Assembly (NCBI RefSeq): GCF_041435215.1
Contig: NZ_CP108394.1
Location: 7,192,001-7,256,000 of the forward strand
DNA from: Streptomyces sp. NBC_01314
GTDB taxonomy: Bacteria > Actinomycetota > Actinomycetes > Streptomycetales > Streptomycetaceae
Length of the DNA: 64,000 nt
Direction: 5' to 3'
In this document: positions 1-9,381 of the stretch, piece by piece
How the letters are laid out: each line of letters begins with the position of its first letter
Position numbering within the stretch: position 1 is the first letter of the stretch
The notes under the pieces: generated by a model
Databases searched by the model: none
What the model saw: only the letters and a program-made list of their open reading frames with translations
Told to the model about the DNA's origin: nothing
Made by a program: the position numbers and the translations under genes

Positions 1-162
1 ACCGCCCTGTGCGAACACGCCTTCGCCGACCTGCGCGGGCGCGGCACGCGGCTCGTCGAGATCGGGACCGGCGCCGACGCCTTCCACGCCCCCGCCCGCG
101 CCCTGTACGAGAGCCTCGGCTGCGTCCCGTTCCCGACGGTGCACTACTACCGCCAACTCTGA
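1..162 (+). CDS. GNAT-family N-acetyltransferase, C-terminal fragment
   Basis: The window opens inside a reading frame that runs 53 codons to a TGA at 160-162. The residues include EIGTGADAFHAPARALYESLGC followed by the end HYYRQL, arranged like the last strand-helix of GNAT acetyltransferases, where A/R-x-LYxxLGF packs around acetyl-CoA and a final aromatic strand closes the fold. The acceptor substrate cannot be told because the N-terminus lies outside the window. The gene converges on bglC and a hairpin separates the two. Confidence 0.7.
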   Translation, partial: TALCEHAFADLRGRGTRLVEIGTGADAFHAPARALYESLGCVPFPTVHYYRQL

Positions 163-170
163 CGACAGCC

Positions 171-212
171 GTCCGGGGCGCGGCGCTCCCCTAATCGCGC
201 CACGCCCCGGAC
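171..212. terminator. Intrinsic terminator-like hairpin between the acetyltransferase and bglC
   Basis: A perfect 10-bp stem (GTCCGGGGCG at 171-180 with CGCCCCGGAC at 203-212) encloses a loop with further GGCG/CGCC pairing. It lies between two convergent genes. As is common in Streptomyces there is no strong U-tract, so termination is inferred. Confidence 0.6.
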
Positions 213-273
213 CCCCGCTCCCCCGTCCCCCCGGAGGGCTCCCCCAGCCCCCGGCTCTACACCCCGACGTCCC

Positions 274-1716
274 CTACGCCGAGGTCGTCACCAGCGGCGG
301 CAGCGCCCCCGTCTTCGCCGCCTGCGCATACCAGTACGCACTCGACTTCGGCGTACGAGCGAGGGTCGCGTAGTCGACGTACACCGCCCCGAACCGCTTG
401 CCGTACCCGTACGCCCACTCGAAGTTGTCCATCAGGGACCACAGGTAGTACCCGCGCACATCCGCCCCCTCGGCGATCGCGCGCCGGACCGCCCGCAGGT
501 GGCCGTGCAGGTAGGCGATGCGCTCGGGGTCGTGGACGCGACCGTCCGAGTCCATCTTGTCGTCGTACGCCGCCCCGTTCTCGGTGACGTACATCGGCAG
601 CCCCGGCGCCTCCCGCGAGTACCGCATGATCAGCTCGTGCAGACCGGTCGGGTCGATGGTCCAGCCCATCTCCGTACGCTCGCCCGGGGTCTGGTGGAAC
701 AGGACGTCGTCCGCGCCCGGCCACGGCGAGTGGTTGCTCGCCCCGTGGCCGTCCGCACGCGGCCCGATCGCGTCGGCGTCGGCCGCGCCCACCAGCGTCG
801 GCGTGTAGTAGTTCAACCCCAGCGCGTCCAACGGCTGGTTGGCCGCCGCCACGTCACCGTCCTGCACGAACGACCAGTCCGTCAGCGACGAGGTGGCGGC
901 GAACAGGGTCTCCGGGTACGCCCCCTGCAGCATCGGCCCGTGGAAGACGCCGTTCGCGAGGTCGTCGATCTTCCGGGCCGCGGCCACGTCCTCGGGGGAG
1001 CTCGTGATCGGCCGTACCACCGACGAGTTGAGGCTCACGGCGATCGAGTTGCGGGCGGGCATGGCCGAGCGGAGCGCCGAGACGCCCAACCCGTGCGCCA
1101 GGTTCAGATGGTGGGCCGCGCGCAGCGACGCCACCGGGTCCGTACGGCCGGGCGCGTGCACGCCGGAGCCGTACCCGAGGAACGCGGTGCACCACGGCTC
1201 GTTGAGGGTGATCCACTGCTCGACACGGTCGCCGAGCGCCTCGCCCACGATCCGCGCGTACTCGGCGAAACGGTGGACGACGTCCCGCTCGGGCCAGCCG
1301 CCCGCGTCCTCCAGCTCCTGGGGAAGGTCCCAGTGGTAGAGGGTGACGGCCGGCTTGATGCCCTTGTCCAGCAACTCGTCGACCAGACGGCGGTAGAAGT
1401 CCAGTCCGCGCTGGATCGCGGGACCCCGGCCCGTCGGCTGCACCCGCGACCAGGAGATGGAGAAGCGGTACGAGTTGAGGCCCAGGTCCGCCATCATCGC
1501 CACGTCGTCGCGGTAGCGGTGGTAGTGGTCGACAGCGATGTCACCGGTCTCACCACCGGCGGTCTTCCCCGGGGTGTGGCTGAAGGTGTCCCAGATGGAG
1601 GGCGTACGGCCGTCCTCCCGCACCGCTCCCTCGATCTGGTAAGCGGAGGTGGCCGCGCCCCAGAGAAAGGCGGGGGGAAAGGTCACCGGGGTCACCGGGT
1701 TCACGGGTTCAGGCAT
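274..1716 (-). CDS. bglC: Beta-glucosidase, glycoside hydrolase family 1
   Basis: This 480-residue GH1 enzyme hydrolyses cellobiose and short cello-oligosaccharides to glucose in the cytoplasm after uptake by CebEFG. The acid/base glutamate is in TLNEP (about E173) and the nucleophile in VTENG (about E379). The N-terminal [15 protein letters not shown] motif is typical of GH1, and no signal peptide is seen. The ATG at 1716 is preceded by GGGAG. This SD-like sequence lies inside a CebR operator, so repressor binding and translation initiation share bases. The reading frame stays open upstream to about 2199, but that part overlaps cebG and lacks GH1 similarity. It sits 200 bp downstream of cebG and probably belongs to the same regulon. 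Confidence 0.95.
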   Translation of the reverse strand: MPEPVNPVTPVTFPPAFLWGAATSAYQIEGAVREDGRTPSIWDTFSHTPGKTAGGETGDIAVDHYHRYRDDVAMMADLGLNSYRFSISWSRVQPTGRGPAIQRGLDFYRRLVDELLDKGIKPAVTLYHWDLPQELEDAGGWPERDVVHRFAEYARIVGEALGDRVEQWITLNEPWCTAFLGYGSGVHAPGRTDPVASLRAAHHLNLAHGLGVSALRSAMPARNSIAVSLNSSVVRPITSSPEDVAAARKIDDLANGVFHGPMLQGAYPETLFAATSSLTDWSFVQDGDVAAANQPLDALGLNYYTPTLVGAADADAIGPRADGHGASNHSPWPGADDVLFHQTPGERTEMGWTIDPTGLHELIMRYSREAPGLPMYVTENGAAYDDKMDSDGRVHDPERIAYLHGHLRAVRRAIAEGADVRGYYLWSLMDNFEWAYGYGKRFGAVYVDYATLARTPKSSAYWYAQAAKTGALPPLVTTSA

Positions 1717-1729
1717 GGAAGCGCTCCCA
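1716..1729. promoter_or_regulatory. CebR operator overlapping the bglC start
   Basis: TGGAAGCGCTCCCA here reads TGGGAGCGCTTCCA on the gene strand. It matches the palindrome TGGGAGCGCTCCCA known as the CebR box in S. reticuli, S. griseus and S. scabiei, with one deviation. Its last base is the A of the bglC ATG, and its GGGAG doubles as the likely ribosome-binding site. Confidence 0.85.
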
Positions 1730-1916
1730 TTGGGTGGTCGGGTGGACCGACGGAGGATTGGTGGGGGGAGAAAGGGAGGAGAGAAACAGGGGTCGAGGCG
1801 GCGGTGACCCGACCCCCGGAGATACCGAACGAGAAACGATCGACAATCCGGAACGAGAACCCGGAACGAGAAGCGAACGAGTATCCGGAAGAAGCGAACG
1901 AAGGTGAATCCGGGCC

Positions 1917-2837
1917 TCAGCCCTTCACCGCGCCCTGCATGATGCCCCCCACGATCTGCTTGCCGAAGAAGGCGAAGACCAGCAGCAACGGCAGGGTGCC
2001 CAGCAGCGCGCCCGCCATGATCAGGGACTGGTCGGGGGTGTACCCGCGGCCCAGGGCCGCGACCGCGACCTGCACGGTCGGATTGCCGGTCTGGGTCAGG
2101 ACCAGGAAGGGCCACAGGAAGTCGTTCCAGGTCTGTACGAAGACCAGCATGCCGAGCACGGCCATCGCCGGCCGGGCCGCCGGGAACACCACGTGCCACA
2201 CGACCCGCCAGCTGTTCGCCCCGTCGACCCGGGCGGCCTCGATGATCTCGTCCGGCAGTGCCTGGATCAGGTACTGCCGCATGAAGAACACCCCGAACGC
2301 GCTGACCAGCGACGGGAAGATGACTGCCTGCAACTGGTCGGTCCAGTCCAGCTTGGCGACCATCATGTACAGCGGGATGACGCTCAGCTGCGGCGGCACC
2401 ATCATCGTGCCGATCACGATCAGCATCAGCGCGCCACGGCCCCTGAACCGCAGTTTGGCGAAGGCGAACCCGGCGATCGTCGACAGGAAGACGACGGTCG
2501 CCGCCGAAACTCCCGCGACCACCGTGGTGTTGAAGAACGCCTCGCCCAGATTGGCGTCCGTCCAGGCCAGTTCGATCTTGTCGAAGAGGCCGCCGCCGAA
2601 CCAGAACGGTGGCGGCGTCTGCGCCAGCCGGTTGTTGTCGCGAGAGGCGGCGATCGCCGACCAGACCAGGGGGAAGATCGAGACGATCGTGAACAGGATG
2701 AGGATCGCGTACGCGATCGGGCCGCCGTGCAGCTGCCCGCCGGCCCGCGCGGCCTTGGGCAGGCGCGGGCGCTTGGACTTGTCCGTGGGCTTCGCGTCGG
2801 CGGGCTTCGCGTCGGTGGGCGTCACTGTAGTCGTCAC
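1917..2837 (-). CDS. cebG: ABC transporter permease for cello-oligosaccharides
   Basis: This 306-residue inner-membrane permease belongs to the MalG-type (binding-protein-dependent) family. It has six predicted membrane segments and the EAA loop [25 protein letters not shown], which contacts the ATPase. The GTG start at 2837 has AAGGAG eight bases upstream. It lies 12 bp behind cebF and closes the cebEFG unit. No ATPase gene is present; in Streptomyces the shared ATPase MsiK, encoded elsewhere, usually energises this system. The N-terminal 25 residues are Lys/Asp/Pro rich and probably cytoplasmic. Confidence 0.93.
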   Translation of the reverse strand: MTTTVTPTDAKPADAKPTDKSKRPRLPKAARAGGQLHGGPIAYAILILFTIVSIFPLVWSAIAASRDNNRLAQTPPPFWFGGGLFDKIELAWTDANLGEAFFNTTVVAGVSAATVVFLSTIAGFAFAKLRFRGRGALMLIVIGTMMVPPQLSVIPLYMMVAKLDWTDQLQAVIFPSLVSAFGVFFMRQYLIQALPDEIIEAARVDGANSWRVVWHVVFPAARPAMAVLGMLVFVQTWNDFLWPFLVLTQTGNPTVQVAVAALGRGYTPDQSLIMAGALLGTLPLLLVFAFFGKQIVGGIMQGAVKG

Positions 2838-2849
2838 GGCCGGAACTCC

Positions 2850-3872
2850 TTAACTACTGGCGCGCAGCCGGCGCGAGATGACGTAGTTGATGATGCCGAT
2901 GACGATCAGGATCAGGAACATCGCCCAGGCGATCGCCGAGGCACGGCCCAGGTGCTGGGCGACCCAGCCCTGCTCGTACAGGTACAGGCCGAGCGTCTGG
3001 AACTGGTGTTCCGCGCCGCCGGAGGTGCCCTTGTTGGCGTCGAACAGCAGCGGCTCTCCGAAGACCTGGCTCGCCCCGATCGTCGACACCACGCACGTGA
3101 ACAGGATCGTCGGACGCAGCGCGGGCACGGTCACATGGATGAACTGCTGCCAGCGGCTGGCCCCGTCCAGGGCCGCCGACTCGTACAGGTCGTGCGGGAT
3201 CGCCTGCATCGCGGCGAGGTAGATCAGCGTGTTGTAACCGGTCCAGCGCCAGATGATGATCGACGACACGGCGATCTGCGAGGCCCACTTGTCGTTCTGC
3301 CAGTCGACCGGGTTGATGCCGACGGCGTCGAGCGCCCAGTTGATCATGCCGTAGTCGCGGCCGAACAGCATGACGAACACCAGCGAAGCGGCGGCGATCG
3401 AGGTCGCGTACGGCGCGAGCATCGCGACCCGGAAGAAGGTCGAGGCCCGTAGCTTGTAGTTGAGGATGTGGGCGATGCCCATCGCCATCAACAGCTGCGG
3501 AACGGTGGAGATGATGCCGATGGTCAGGGTGTTCCACGCCGCGTTCCAGAAGAACTCGTCGTCGAAGATCCGGGTGTAGTTGCGCAGCCCCACCCAGTTC
3601 ATGTCGGTCGGCGCGGTCAGCTCCACCTGGTGCAGCGAGGCCCAGCCGGTGTAGAGCAAGGGGAACAGGCCGAACGCGACGAACAGCAGGAAGAACGGGG
3701 AGACGAAGGCGTACGGGCTCCAGCGCATGTCCCGCTGCCAGCGCCGGGACAGCCGGGCCCGCTTCTGCTGCGCCGCGGCGGAGGTGTCGTCACCGGGCGG
3801 GCGGCCCGGGGCCGCGCCCCCCTCCTTCAAGGGGGGCGCGGCGGTGTCGTGAGGGGTGGTCATCCGGGTCAC
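2850..3872 (-). CDS. cebF: ABC transporter permease for cello-oligosaccharides
   Basis: This MalF-type permease of 340 residues pairs with CebG. After a hydrophilic N-terminus the first membrane segment begins near [22 protein letters not shown]. The EAA motif is [24 protein letters not shown]. The GTG start overlaps the TGA of cebE (GTGA), indicating translational coupling. A possible internal ATG nine bases downstream (MTTPHDT) would shorten it by three residues. It acts in the plasma membrane as half of the channel that receives oligosaccharide from CebE. Confidence 0.93.
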   Translation of the reverse strand: MTRMTTPHDTAAPPLKEGGAAPGRPPGDDTSAAAQQKRARLSRRWQRDMRWSPYAFVSPFFLLFVAFGLFPLLYTGWASLHQVELTAPTDMNWVGLRNYTRIFDDEFFWNAAWNTLTIGIISTVPQLLMAMGIAHILNYKLRASTFFRVAMLAPYATSIAAASLVFVMLFGRDYGMINWALDAVGINPVDWQNDKWASQIAVSSIIIWRWTGYNTLIYLAAMQAIPHDLYESAALDGASRWQQFIHVTVPALRPTILFTCVVSTIGASQVFGEPLLFDANKGTSGGAEHQFQTLGLYLYEQGWVAQHLGRASAIAWAMFLILIVIGIINYVISRRLRASS

Positions 3873-5248
3873 TGATCCAGCTTGTTGTCGATGGACTTGA
3901 CCGCGGAGTCCCAGGCTTCCTTCGCCGACTTGCCCTTCGTCACCAGGATGACGCCGTTGTCCGACAGGCCCTGCTGGATGATCTGGTCCTTCGGGCCGAT
4001 CACCTGGACCGGGGCGGACTTGGCGGCTGCGGCGAAGACCGTGCCGATCGGCTGGTCACCGGTCATCTCGTTGACCGCGCCGGTGACTTCGGGTGAGGTG
4101 TAGGCGGCCGGGGCGCTCGGGAAGCTGCCCTGCACCTTGAACAGCTTCGCCTGCTGCTCCGGCGCGGTCAGCCAGGCCACGAACTTCTGGGCCTCCTCCA
4201 CGTTCTTGCCGCTCTTGGGCACGGTCAGGAAGGAGCCGCCCCAGTTACCGCTCTTGGGCGCGGTGGCGACGGCCCACTTGCCCTTCGCCTCCGGCTTCGA
4301 GTTGTCCTTCAGCGTGCCGAGCATCCACGGCGGGCAGGAGATCGCGGCGAACTTGTTGTTGGCGATCGTCGAGTTCCAGGCGGGCTGGAACTGCGTCTGC
4401 GACTGGACCAGTCCCTTCTCGGCTGCTTCGGCGGTCAGGTCGAAGGCGGCCTTGACGGCAGGGTTCGTCTTGTAGATGACCTCGCCGGAGGAGTCGTAGA
4501 ACTTCTCCTTCTCGCTGCCGATGATCCCGTTGAGCAGACCGCCGGGGGAGTCCATGAAGACGGTGCCCTTGGGCGCCTTCTTCTTGTACTGCTCGCCGAC
4601 GGTGATCAGCTTGGCCCAGTCACCGGCCCACAGCGCGCCGACCTCCGCGGGGTCCGTGGGCAGGCCGGCCTCCTTGAAGAGGTCGGTGCGGTAGCAGATC
4701 GCCATCGGGCCCACGTCGGTACCGAGGCCGATCGTCTGACCGTCCTTGGTCGTGGCCTGCTCCCACTTCCAGTCGAGCCACTTGCTCTTGTCCACCCCCG
4801 AGACCTTGGAGAAGTCCGAGAGCTTGTCGGCCTGGGTGTTGACGATCTCGGCGATGTTGGCGACTTCGACTGCCTGGACGTCCAGCAGACCGCTGTTGGT
4901 CGTGAGGTGGTTCAGCAGCGGCGGGTAGTAGTTCTCGTTCCGCTGGATCACGTTGTCGGCGATCTTTATCTTGGGGTTGAGCTTCTCGTACTCGGTGTAG
5001 AGGCCGGCTTCCTTGAAGCCCATGGTGCCGAAGAGACCCAGGGTGATCGTGGTCTTGTCGCCACCGCCGCCGCCACTGCCGCCCGAAGAGGAACCGCCGC
5101 CGCCATCGCCGTCGTCGGCACAGCCGGCCAGCAGCCCGGCGCCCAGCGCGGCGACGGTCGCGACGACCACCGCCCTGCGCGTCCTGCGGGCGGTGCGGGT
5201 GCCCCCACCCGACCGGAGCCGGGAGTGCGGGAGGGTACGTGCTCGCAT
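3869..5248 (-). CDS. cebE: Cello-oligosaccharide-binding lipoprotein of the CebEFG transporter
   Basis: This 459-residue extracellular solute-binding protein (family 1) captures cellobiose or cellotriose at the cell surface. It has an Arg-rich n-region, a hydrophobic core and a lipobox LLAGC with the lipidated cysteine at residue 43. A Gly/Ser-rich linker precedes the binding domain. AGGAGG lies just upstream of the ATG at 5248. It is the first gene of the cebEFG operon, and a perfect CebR box lies 117 bp upstream. In S. scabiei the orthologue is the sensor-uptake step that triggers thaxtomin production; that role cannot be judged here. Confidence 0.94.
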   Translation of the reverse strand: MRARTLPHSRLRSGGGTRTARRTRRAVVVATVAALGAGLLAGCADDGDGGGGSSSGGSGGGGGDKTTITLGLFGTMGFKEAGLYTEYEKLNPKIKIADNVIQRNENYYPPLLNHLTTNSGLLDVQAVEVANIAEIVNTQADKLSDFSKVSGVDKSKWLDWKWEQATTKDGQTIGLGTDVGPMAICYRTDLFKEAGLPTDPAEVGALWAGDWAKLITVGEQYKKKAPKGTVFMDSPGGLLNGIIGSEKEKFYDSSGEVIYKTNPAVKAAFDLTAEAAEKGLVQSQTQFQPAWNSTIANNKFAAISCPPWMLGTLKDNSKPEAKGKWAVATAPKSGNWGGSFLTVPKSGKNVEEAQKFVAWLTAPEQQAKLFKVQGSFPSAPAAYTSPEVTGAVNEMTGDQPIGTVFAAAAKSAPVQVIGPKDQIIQQGLSDNGVILVTKGKSAKEAWDSAVKSIDNKLDQ

Positions 5249-5792
5249 TGCGTCCTCCTGATGCCCTGACGTGCCGACCCCCCGGCCAACGGCTTTGTTG
5301 GGCCCGTTAGTTCATGCTGCGGCTCGGGCGGGGAACGTGCGGGTTGTGTAAGTGCCAGGTACTGTGGGAGCGCTCCCACGAGTGATGTGTTGAAGAGTCG
5401 TCGGTTCATGCGGGGGTGTCAAGGGAGCGAGCGCGGAGAGATGCCTTCGGTTATCGGGCTGTTAACTAACCCGGGCCGGCGGCCGGGCATGCCCGGAAAC
5501 GGTAGGGCGGGGCGGGGTTGGGGCTCAAGTGGTCTGCGGGATCGGGGTGCCGAGGGCGCCCGGGCCGGCCCAGGCGGACGGGTTCGCGGCACCCGCCCGT
5601 CGCCGGGCCGCCGGGTTCCGGGGCGTCGGCACTGTTGGACTCGTGTAATCAGTCGTCCCGGACGGGACGACGTCGCAGGAGCCGGGCCGGTGTCACCGAC
5701 GGCGCCGAAACCCGGATGAGCACTTCCCGGACGTCGTACGACGATCAGGACTGTTAGATTCCACGCCAGCGCGGTGTGAACGGGAGGCGACC
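5249..5792. promoter_or_regulatory. cebE-cebR divergent promoter region
   Basis: This 544-bp gap separates cebE and cebR. It holds the cebE leader with AGGAGG, the perfect CebR box at 5365-5378, and about 410 bp of GC-rich sequence towards cebR in which I see no further gene, repeat or second perfect box. GGGAGG lies just upstream of the cebR ATG. Confidence 0.7.
5365..5378. promoter_or_regulatory. CebR operator upstream of cebE
   Basis: TGGGAGCGCTCCCA is a perfect 14-bp palindrome identical to the published CebR-box consensus. It lies 117 bp from the cebE start and about 415 bp from the cebR start. Its position suits repression of cebEFG that is relieved by cellobiose or cellotriose. Confidence 0.93.
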
Positions 5793-6851
5793 ATGGTGGC
5801 AGGCCACGGAGCACGGGGCCGGAGCGGTGGGCGGCCGACGTTGGAAGAGGTCGCCGCACGGGCCGGCGTGGGCCGGGGGACGGTGTCCCGGGTGATCAAC
5901 GGCTCGCCCCGGGTCAGTGACGCGACCCGCGCGGCGGTCGAGGTGGCCGTCGCGGAGCTCGGCTACGTCCCGAACACGGCGGCCCGCGCACTCGCGGCGA
6001 ACCGCACCGACGCGATCGCGATGGTCGTCCCCGAGCCGGAGACCCGCTTCTTCGCCGAGCCGTACTTCTCCGACATCCTCAAGGGTGTGGGCGCGCAGCT
6101 GTCCGACACGGAGATGCAGCTGCTGCTGATCTTCGCGGGCAGCGACCGGGAGCGACGCCGCCTGGCCCAGTACCTGGCCGCGCACCGTGTCGACGGAGTC
6201 CTTCTGGTCTCGGTCCACGCGGACGATCCGCTCCCCGATTTGCTGTCACAACTGGAAATCCCGGCGGTGATCAGCGGCCCGCGCTCGGAGCACGAGACGC
6301 TCCCCTCCGTCGACTCCGACAACTACGGCGGCGGTCGCTCGGCGGTGGAACACCTGATCGAGCGGGGTCGCGCCCGAATCGGCACCATCACCGGCCGCCT
6401 GGACGTCTACGGCGCCCAGCGGCGCGTCGTGGGCTACCGGGACGCCCTGGAGGACGCCGGCCGCGAGGTCGACGAGCGCCTGATCGTCCCCGGCGACTTC
6501 ACGGAGGAGGGCGGCCGCCGGGCGATGACGGAACTCCTGACCCGCTGCCCCGACCTCGACGCGGTCTTCGCCGAGTCCGACGTCATGGCCGCCGGCGCCC
6601 GGCAGGTCCTCCGCGAGGCGGGCCGCCGCATACCCGACGACGTCGCCCTCGTCGGCTACGACGACTCGGCGATCGCCCGCCACATGGACCCACCCCTCAC
6701 CAGCGTCCGCCAGCCCATAGTGGAAATGGGCCGCGCCATGATCGACCTCCTCCTCGACGAGATCGCGGACCGCCGCCCGGCGGTGTCCCGGGGGCTGGAG
6801 CGGCGGCAGGTAATGCTGCCCACGGAGCTGGTGACGCGGGCTTCTTCCTGA
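5793..6851 (+). CDS. cebR: LacI-family cello-oligosaccharide-responsive repressor
   Basis: This 352-residue regulator has an N-terminal LacI helix-turn-helix and hinge (PTLEEVAARAGVGRGTVSRVINGSPRVS ... ELGYVPNTAARAL). A periplasmic-binding-protein-like effector domain starts near DAIAMVVPEP. The LEEVAARAGV helix matches CebR proteins that bind TGGGAGCGCTCCCA. It is divergent from cebEFG-bglC, whose two operators it should occupy. The ATG at 5793 has GGGAGG upstream. The gene ends at TGA 6849-6851, close to a weak hairpin. Confidence 0.93.
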   Translation: MVAGHGARGRSGGRPTLEEVAARAGVGRGTVSRVINGSPRVSDATRAAVEVAVAELGYVPNTAARALAANRTDAIAMVVPEPETRFFAEPYFSDILKGVGAQLSDTEMQLLLIFAGSDRERRRLAQYLAAHRVDGVLLVSVHADDPLPDLLSQLEIPAVISGPRSEHETLPSVDSDNYGGGRSAVEHLIERGRARIGTITGRLDVYGAQRRVVGYRDALEDAGREVDERLIVPGDFTEEGGRRAMTELLTRCPDLDAVFAESDVMAAGARQVLREAGRRIPDDVALVGYDDSAIARHMDPPLTSVRQPIVEMGRAMIDLLLDEIADRRPAVSRGLERRQVMLPTELVTRASS

Positions 6852-6880
6852 GGCCGGCCCTGTTTGCACACCGGGGCCTC
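6850..6880 (+). terminator. Weak hairpin at the cebR stop
   Basis: GAGGCC (6850-6855) can pair with GGCCTC (6875-6880) around an 19-base loop with some internal GC pairing. It overlaps the cebR stop and may terminate cebR, but the stem is short. Confidence 0.35.
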
Positions 6881-7072
6881 GACATGGACGGCACGACCGT
6901 CATCGCCGATGGTCACCATTCGGTTGCTTTCCACGCCGTGGAACGGCCTGCGTCTGACGGAGAGGTGCGTCATCGTTTCGTGCCGCCGAATCGGAGAGAT
7001 GGCGTCTGCCGCGTAACTCTGGCGCGGTGCCGGACACAAACAAGGTGACGGCATCGCGTGGGGAGGGCGGGC

Positions 7073-7618
7073 GTGAGCAGACCGATGGACGACCCACAGG
7101 GGTTCGAGGAGGTCTACCGGCGCACCTACCTGCCTGTACTGCGGTTCTTGCGCAGGCGCTTGCCACCGACTGCGGCGGAGGACGCGGCAGCGGAGGTGTT
7201 CCTGGTGGCTTGGCGGAACCGCCACGACGTACGTGGCAAGGAACTGCCCTGGCTGTTCGGCATCGCTCGACGGATAGCGGCCAACACCGTGCGCGCGAGA
7301 GATCGCGCCGATCGTCTGGGCGACCGCATACGTGCCCACCACGATCACGGAGCTGAACCTGCCGCTGAGGAAGCAGTCCTGCACAGGCTGGGCGCGCAAC
7401 GCGTGTTGGACCGACTTCCGGCACACGAACAGGAAGTGCTGCTGCTGGTGGCTTGGGACGGACTGTCCGTGCGTGACGCGGCCAAGGTCCTGGGCTGCAG
7501 CGCCGGGGCATTCCGGGTCCGCATGCATCGGGCACGCCGAATGCTGGAAGAGGCGGTGGCCACGGACGAGGCGCAAGTACCCAAGGTGGGACTGCCGGTG
7601 GACGGGAGGGCACGGTGA
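7073..7618 (+). CDS. ECF-type RNA polymerase sigma factor
   Basis: This 181-residue protein has sigma region 2 (FEEVYRRTYLPVLRFLRRRLPPTAAEDAAAEVFLVAWRNR) and region 4 (LDRLPAHEQEVLLLVAWDGLSVRDAAKVLGCSAGAFRVRMHRARRML), joined without extra domains. I chose GTG 7073 because GGAGGG lies just upstream; the frame also allows GTG 7058. The stop overlaps the GTG of the next gene (GTGA), which encodes a membrane-anchored CU044_5270-type protein and is probably its regulator. Region 6852-7072 upstream holds no recognisable gene and presumably its promoter. Confidence 0.9.
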   Translation: MSRPMDDPQGFEEVYRRTYLPVLRFLRRRLPPTAAEDAAAEVFLVAWRNRHDVRGKELPWLFGIARRIAANTVRARDRADRLGDRIRAHHDHGAEPAAEEAVLHRLGAQRVLDRLPAHEQEVLLLVAWDGLSVRDAAKVLGCSAGAFRVRMHRARRMLEEAVATDEAQVPKVGLPVDGRAR

Positions 7619-8700
7619 AGGGAGATCTCAGGAAGGTGCGGGAGTTGATGCCGCCCGATCCGCAGGACGAGTTCGGGCGGGACGGGATAATCCCGGAACG
7701 TGGCGAGCGGGAGCTTACGGCCCTGCTGGTCGCTGATGATGCGACGACGCCTCCTCTCCCGCGAGTGGGTATGTCCCGCCGACGGGTTCTGCTGGCCGGC
7801 GGAGTAGTGGCATCGGTCACCGCGGTGGCTGCATCAGGTGAGCTGGACCGTTTGCTGGGATCCGCCGGCGGCGAGGCTCAGGCGATGACAACCCCACCGG
7901 TTCTGGACCTTCGTGAGATCGCAGGGAGGTCGTCGCGCCAAGTGCTGACCCAGTTGTCCGAGAAGGTCCGGAACCTCGCTCCGGAGGGTGTGCAGGGCCC
8001 ATACCTCTACATCAAGAGCTGGGCGTGGGTACTGAACTCAGCCGGTGACGTTCCGGGTGGTGTCGCCAACGCGGCCGTACCGACAGTGACGGAGCAGTGG
8101 ATCAGGACGTCCGACGCGGCGGGGCGCGAGCGCCGCAGGTACGGAAAGCCGTACTTTCCCAATCCGGATCAGGAACGGGATGCTCGCGAAGCAGGACTGA
8201 TCGAGGGCCAGGGGGTTCGGGACGAGACCTACGGGCCGGGCCATTTCGCGCAGGACTCCGAGTGGGAGGCACTCCTTCCCTTCTCGACCGATCCGGATCG
8301 GCTGCTCGCGCAGTTGAAAGAGGTCAACTGGGAGGGAGGACGGTTGGTCTGGGGTGTCTCAGCGATGCTGGCGGCGGCGCAGCGAGCCTCGGGCGGCACT
8401 GTGGAACCGGAGTTGCGCGCGGCAGCGCTGCGGGTCCTCGCCGACCGGACCGACGTGGTGGTGACGAGGACGACCACATGGAAGGGCCGACAGGCCCTTG
8501 CTGTCACTCAGGAAGGCAGGCACGAGGCCGCGACTTTCCGAGACTCGCTGCTCATCGATCCAGGGACTGGTTACCCGATGGGTGGCGAGGAAGCTTTGCT
8601 CGGCGACCCACTGGCACTGAGAATCGCGGTTCCCGGGACGATATCGGTGAGCGAGATCTTGTCGCGCGGAACGGTCAAGGACACCAAAGGCCGGGTCTGA
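7615..8700 (+). CDS. CU044_5270-family membrane protein, probable partner of the ECF sigma factor
   Basis: This 361-residue protein has a short cytoplasmic N-terminus, one membrane segment near residues 60-75 (RRRVLLAGGVVASVTAVAAS) and a large extracytoplasmic domain. The WxRTSDAAGRERRRYGKP and late DRTDVVVTRTTTWKGR segments resemble the CU044_5270 family, which is typically encoded beside an ECF sigma gene. The GTG start overlaps the sigma stop by four bases, so the two are translationally coupled. By analogy it would sense an envelope signal or act as anti-sigma factor; that role is inferred from context only. Confidence 0.75.
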   Translation: MKGDLRKVRELMPPDPQDEFGRDGIIPERGERELTALLVADDATTPPLPRVGMSRRRVLLAGGVVASVTAVAASGELDRLLGSAGGEAQAMTTPPVLDLREIAGRSSRQVLTQLSEKVRNLAPEGVQGPYLYIKSWAWVLNSAGDVPGGVANAAVPTVTEQWIRTSDAAGRERRRYGKPYFPNPDQERDAREAGLIEGQGVRDETYGPGHFAQDSEWEALLPFSTDPDRLLAQLKEVNWEGGRLVWGVSAMLAAAQRASGGTVEPELRAAALRVLADRTDVVVTRTTTWKGRQALAVTQEGRHEAATFRDSLLIDPGTGYPMGGEEALLGDPLALRIAVPGTISVSEILSRGTVKDTKGRV

Positions 8701-8794
8701 GGCGAAGCGTGCTCCCAGAGTGACAGCGAGTGACAGCGGCACCAAAACCTGAGGAATAGCAAGACCTGTGGAGCGGGGTGCTTGTCACGAATGC

Positions 8795-8873
8795 CACAGA
8801 CCCCGGGGTTTCGGTCTGCGGGGGCGTCATCCCTTGACGTCAGGAAGGCGCGGCCTCCGGGGGATGACGCCCC
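8795..8873. terminator. Convergent terminator region with 13-bp perfect inverted repeat
   Basis: GGGGCGTCATCCC (8821-8833) and GGGATGACGCCCC (8861-8873) form a perfect 13-bp stem around a 27-base loop that can itself fold. A smaller hairpin, CACAGACC (8795-8802) with GGTCTGCG (8813-8820), lies just before it. The structure sits between the ends of two convergent genes. It shares the half-site CGTCATCCC with the inverted repeat at 9382-9399, so it might also be a protein-binding site. Confidence 0.6.
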
Positions 8874-8880
8874 GTCCGGC

Positions 8881-9330
8881 TCACCAGGTCTTGCCGGCCT
8901 GCTCCCGGACCGTCCGGTTGATCCGGTTGAAGAAGTTGGTCATCGCGATCTCCAGGGTGATGGCGCCCAGCTGCTCCTCGCTGAAGTGGTCGGCGGCGGC
9001 GTCCCAGATCTCGTCGGTGACGCCCGGTGCACCGTCCTGGAGCCGGGTTGCGGCCTCGGTCAGGGCGAGGGCCGCCCGCTCCTCCTCGGTGTAGAAGGGC
9101 GTCTCGCGCCACGCGACCACGTTGTGCAGCCGCTCCTCCGTCTCACCGGCCTGCTGCGCCGACTGGATCGTGGCGAAGACGCACGGGCTGCAACCGTTGA
9201 TCTGGCTGACACGCAGATGGACCAGCGACAGCAGGTGCTTGTCCACGCCTCCGGCGTGAATCGCCTTGTAGAGGTGCTGGATCGCTGTGATCACGTCAGG
9301 ATTGGCCGGGCTCTTCACACGTGCTTCCAT
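8881..9330 (-). CDS. Carboxymuconolactone decarboxylase / AhpD-like protein
   Basis: This 149-residue AhpD-fold protein carries the redox CxxC in the NGCSPCVFA motif (near residues 52-55) and the downstream VAWRETPFYTEEERAALALTEAAT segment of the family. Such proteins act as peroxidases or thiol-disulfide proteins in the cytoplasm. It is divergent from an ECF41 sigma gene. This pairing is the hallmark of ECF41 loci, where the sigma factor usually drives the decarboxylase-like gene. AAGGAG precedes the ATG at 9330. Confidence 0.92.
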   Translation of the reverse strand: MEARVKSPANPDVITAIQHLYKAIHAGGVDKHLLSLVHLRVSQINGCSPCVFATIQSAQQAGETEERLHNVVAWRETPFYTEEERAALALTEAATRLQDGAPGVTDEIWDAAADHFSEEQLGAITLEIAMTNFFNRINRTVREQAGKTW

Positions 9331-9381
9331 CGGTCTGACTCCTTCATCGGTGGTTCATCGGTTACCTGCGCCCCTCCGGGC

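Noticed and set aside
499..2853. A 784-codon plus-strand frame opposite bglC and cebG
   Set aside because: It is Arg/Val/Gly-rich shadow sequence in high-GC DNA, antisense to two recognised genes and without family features.
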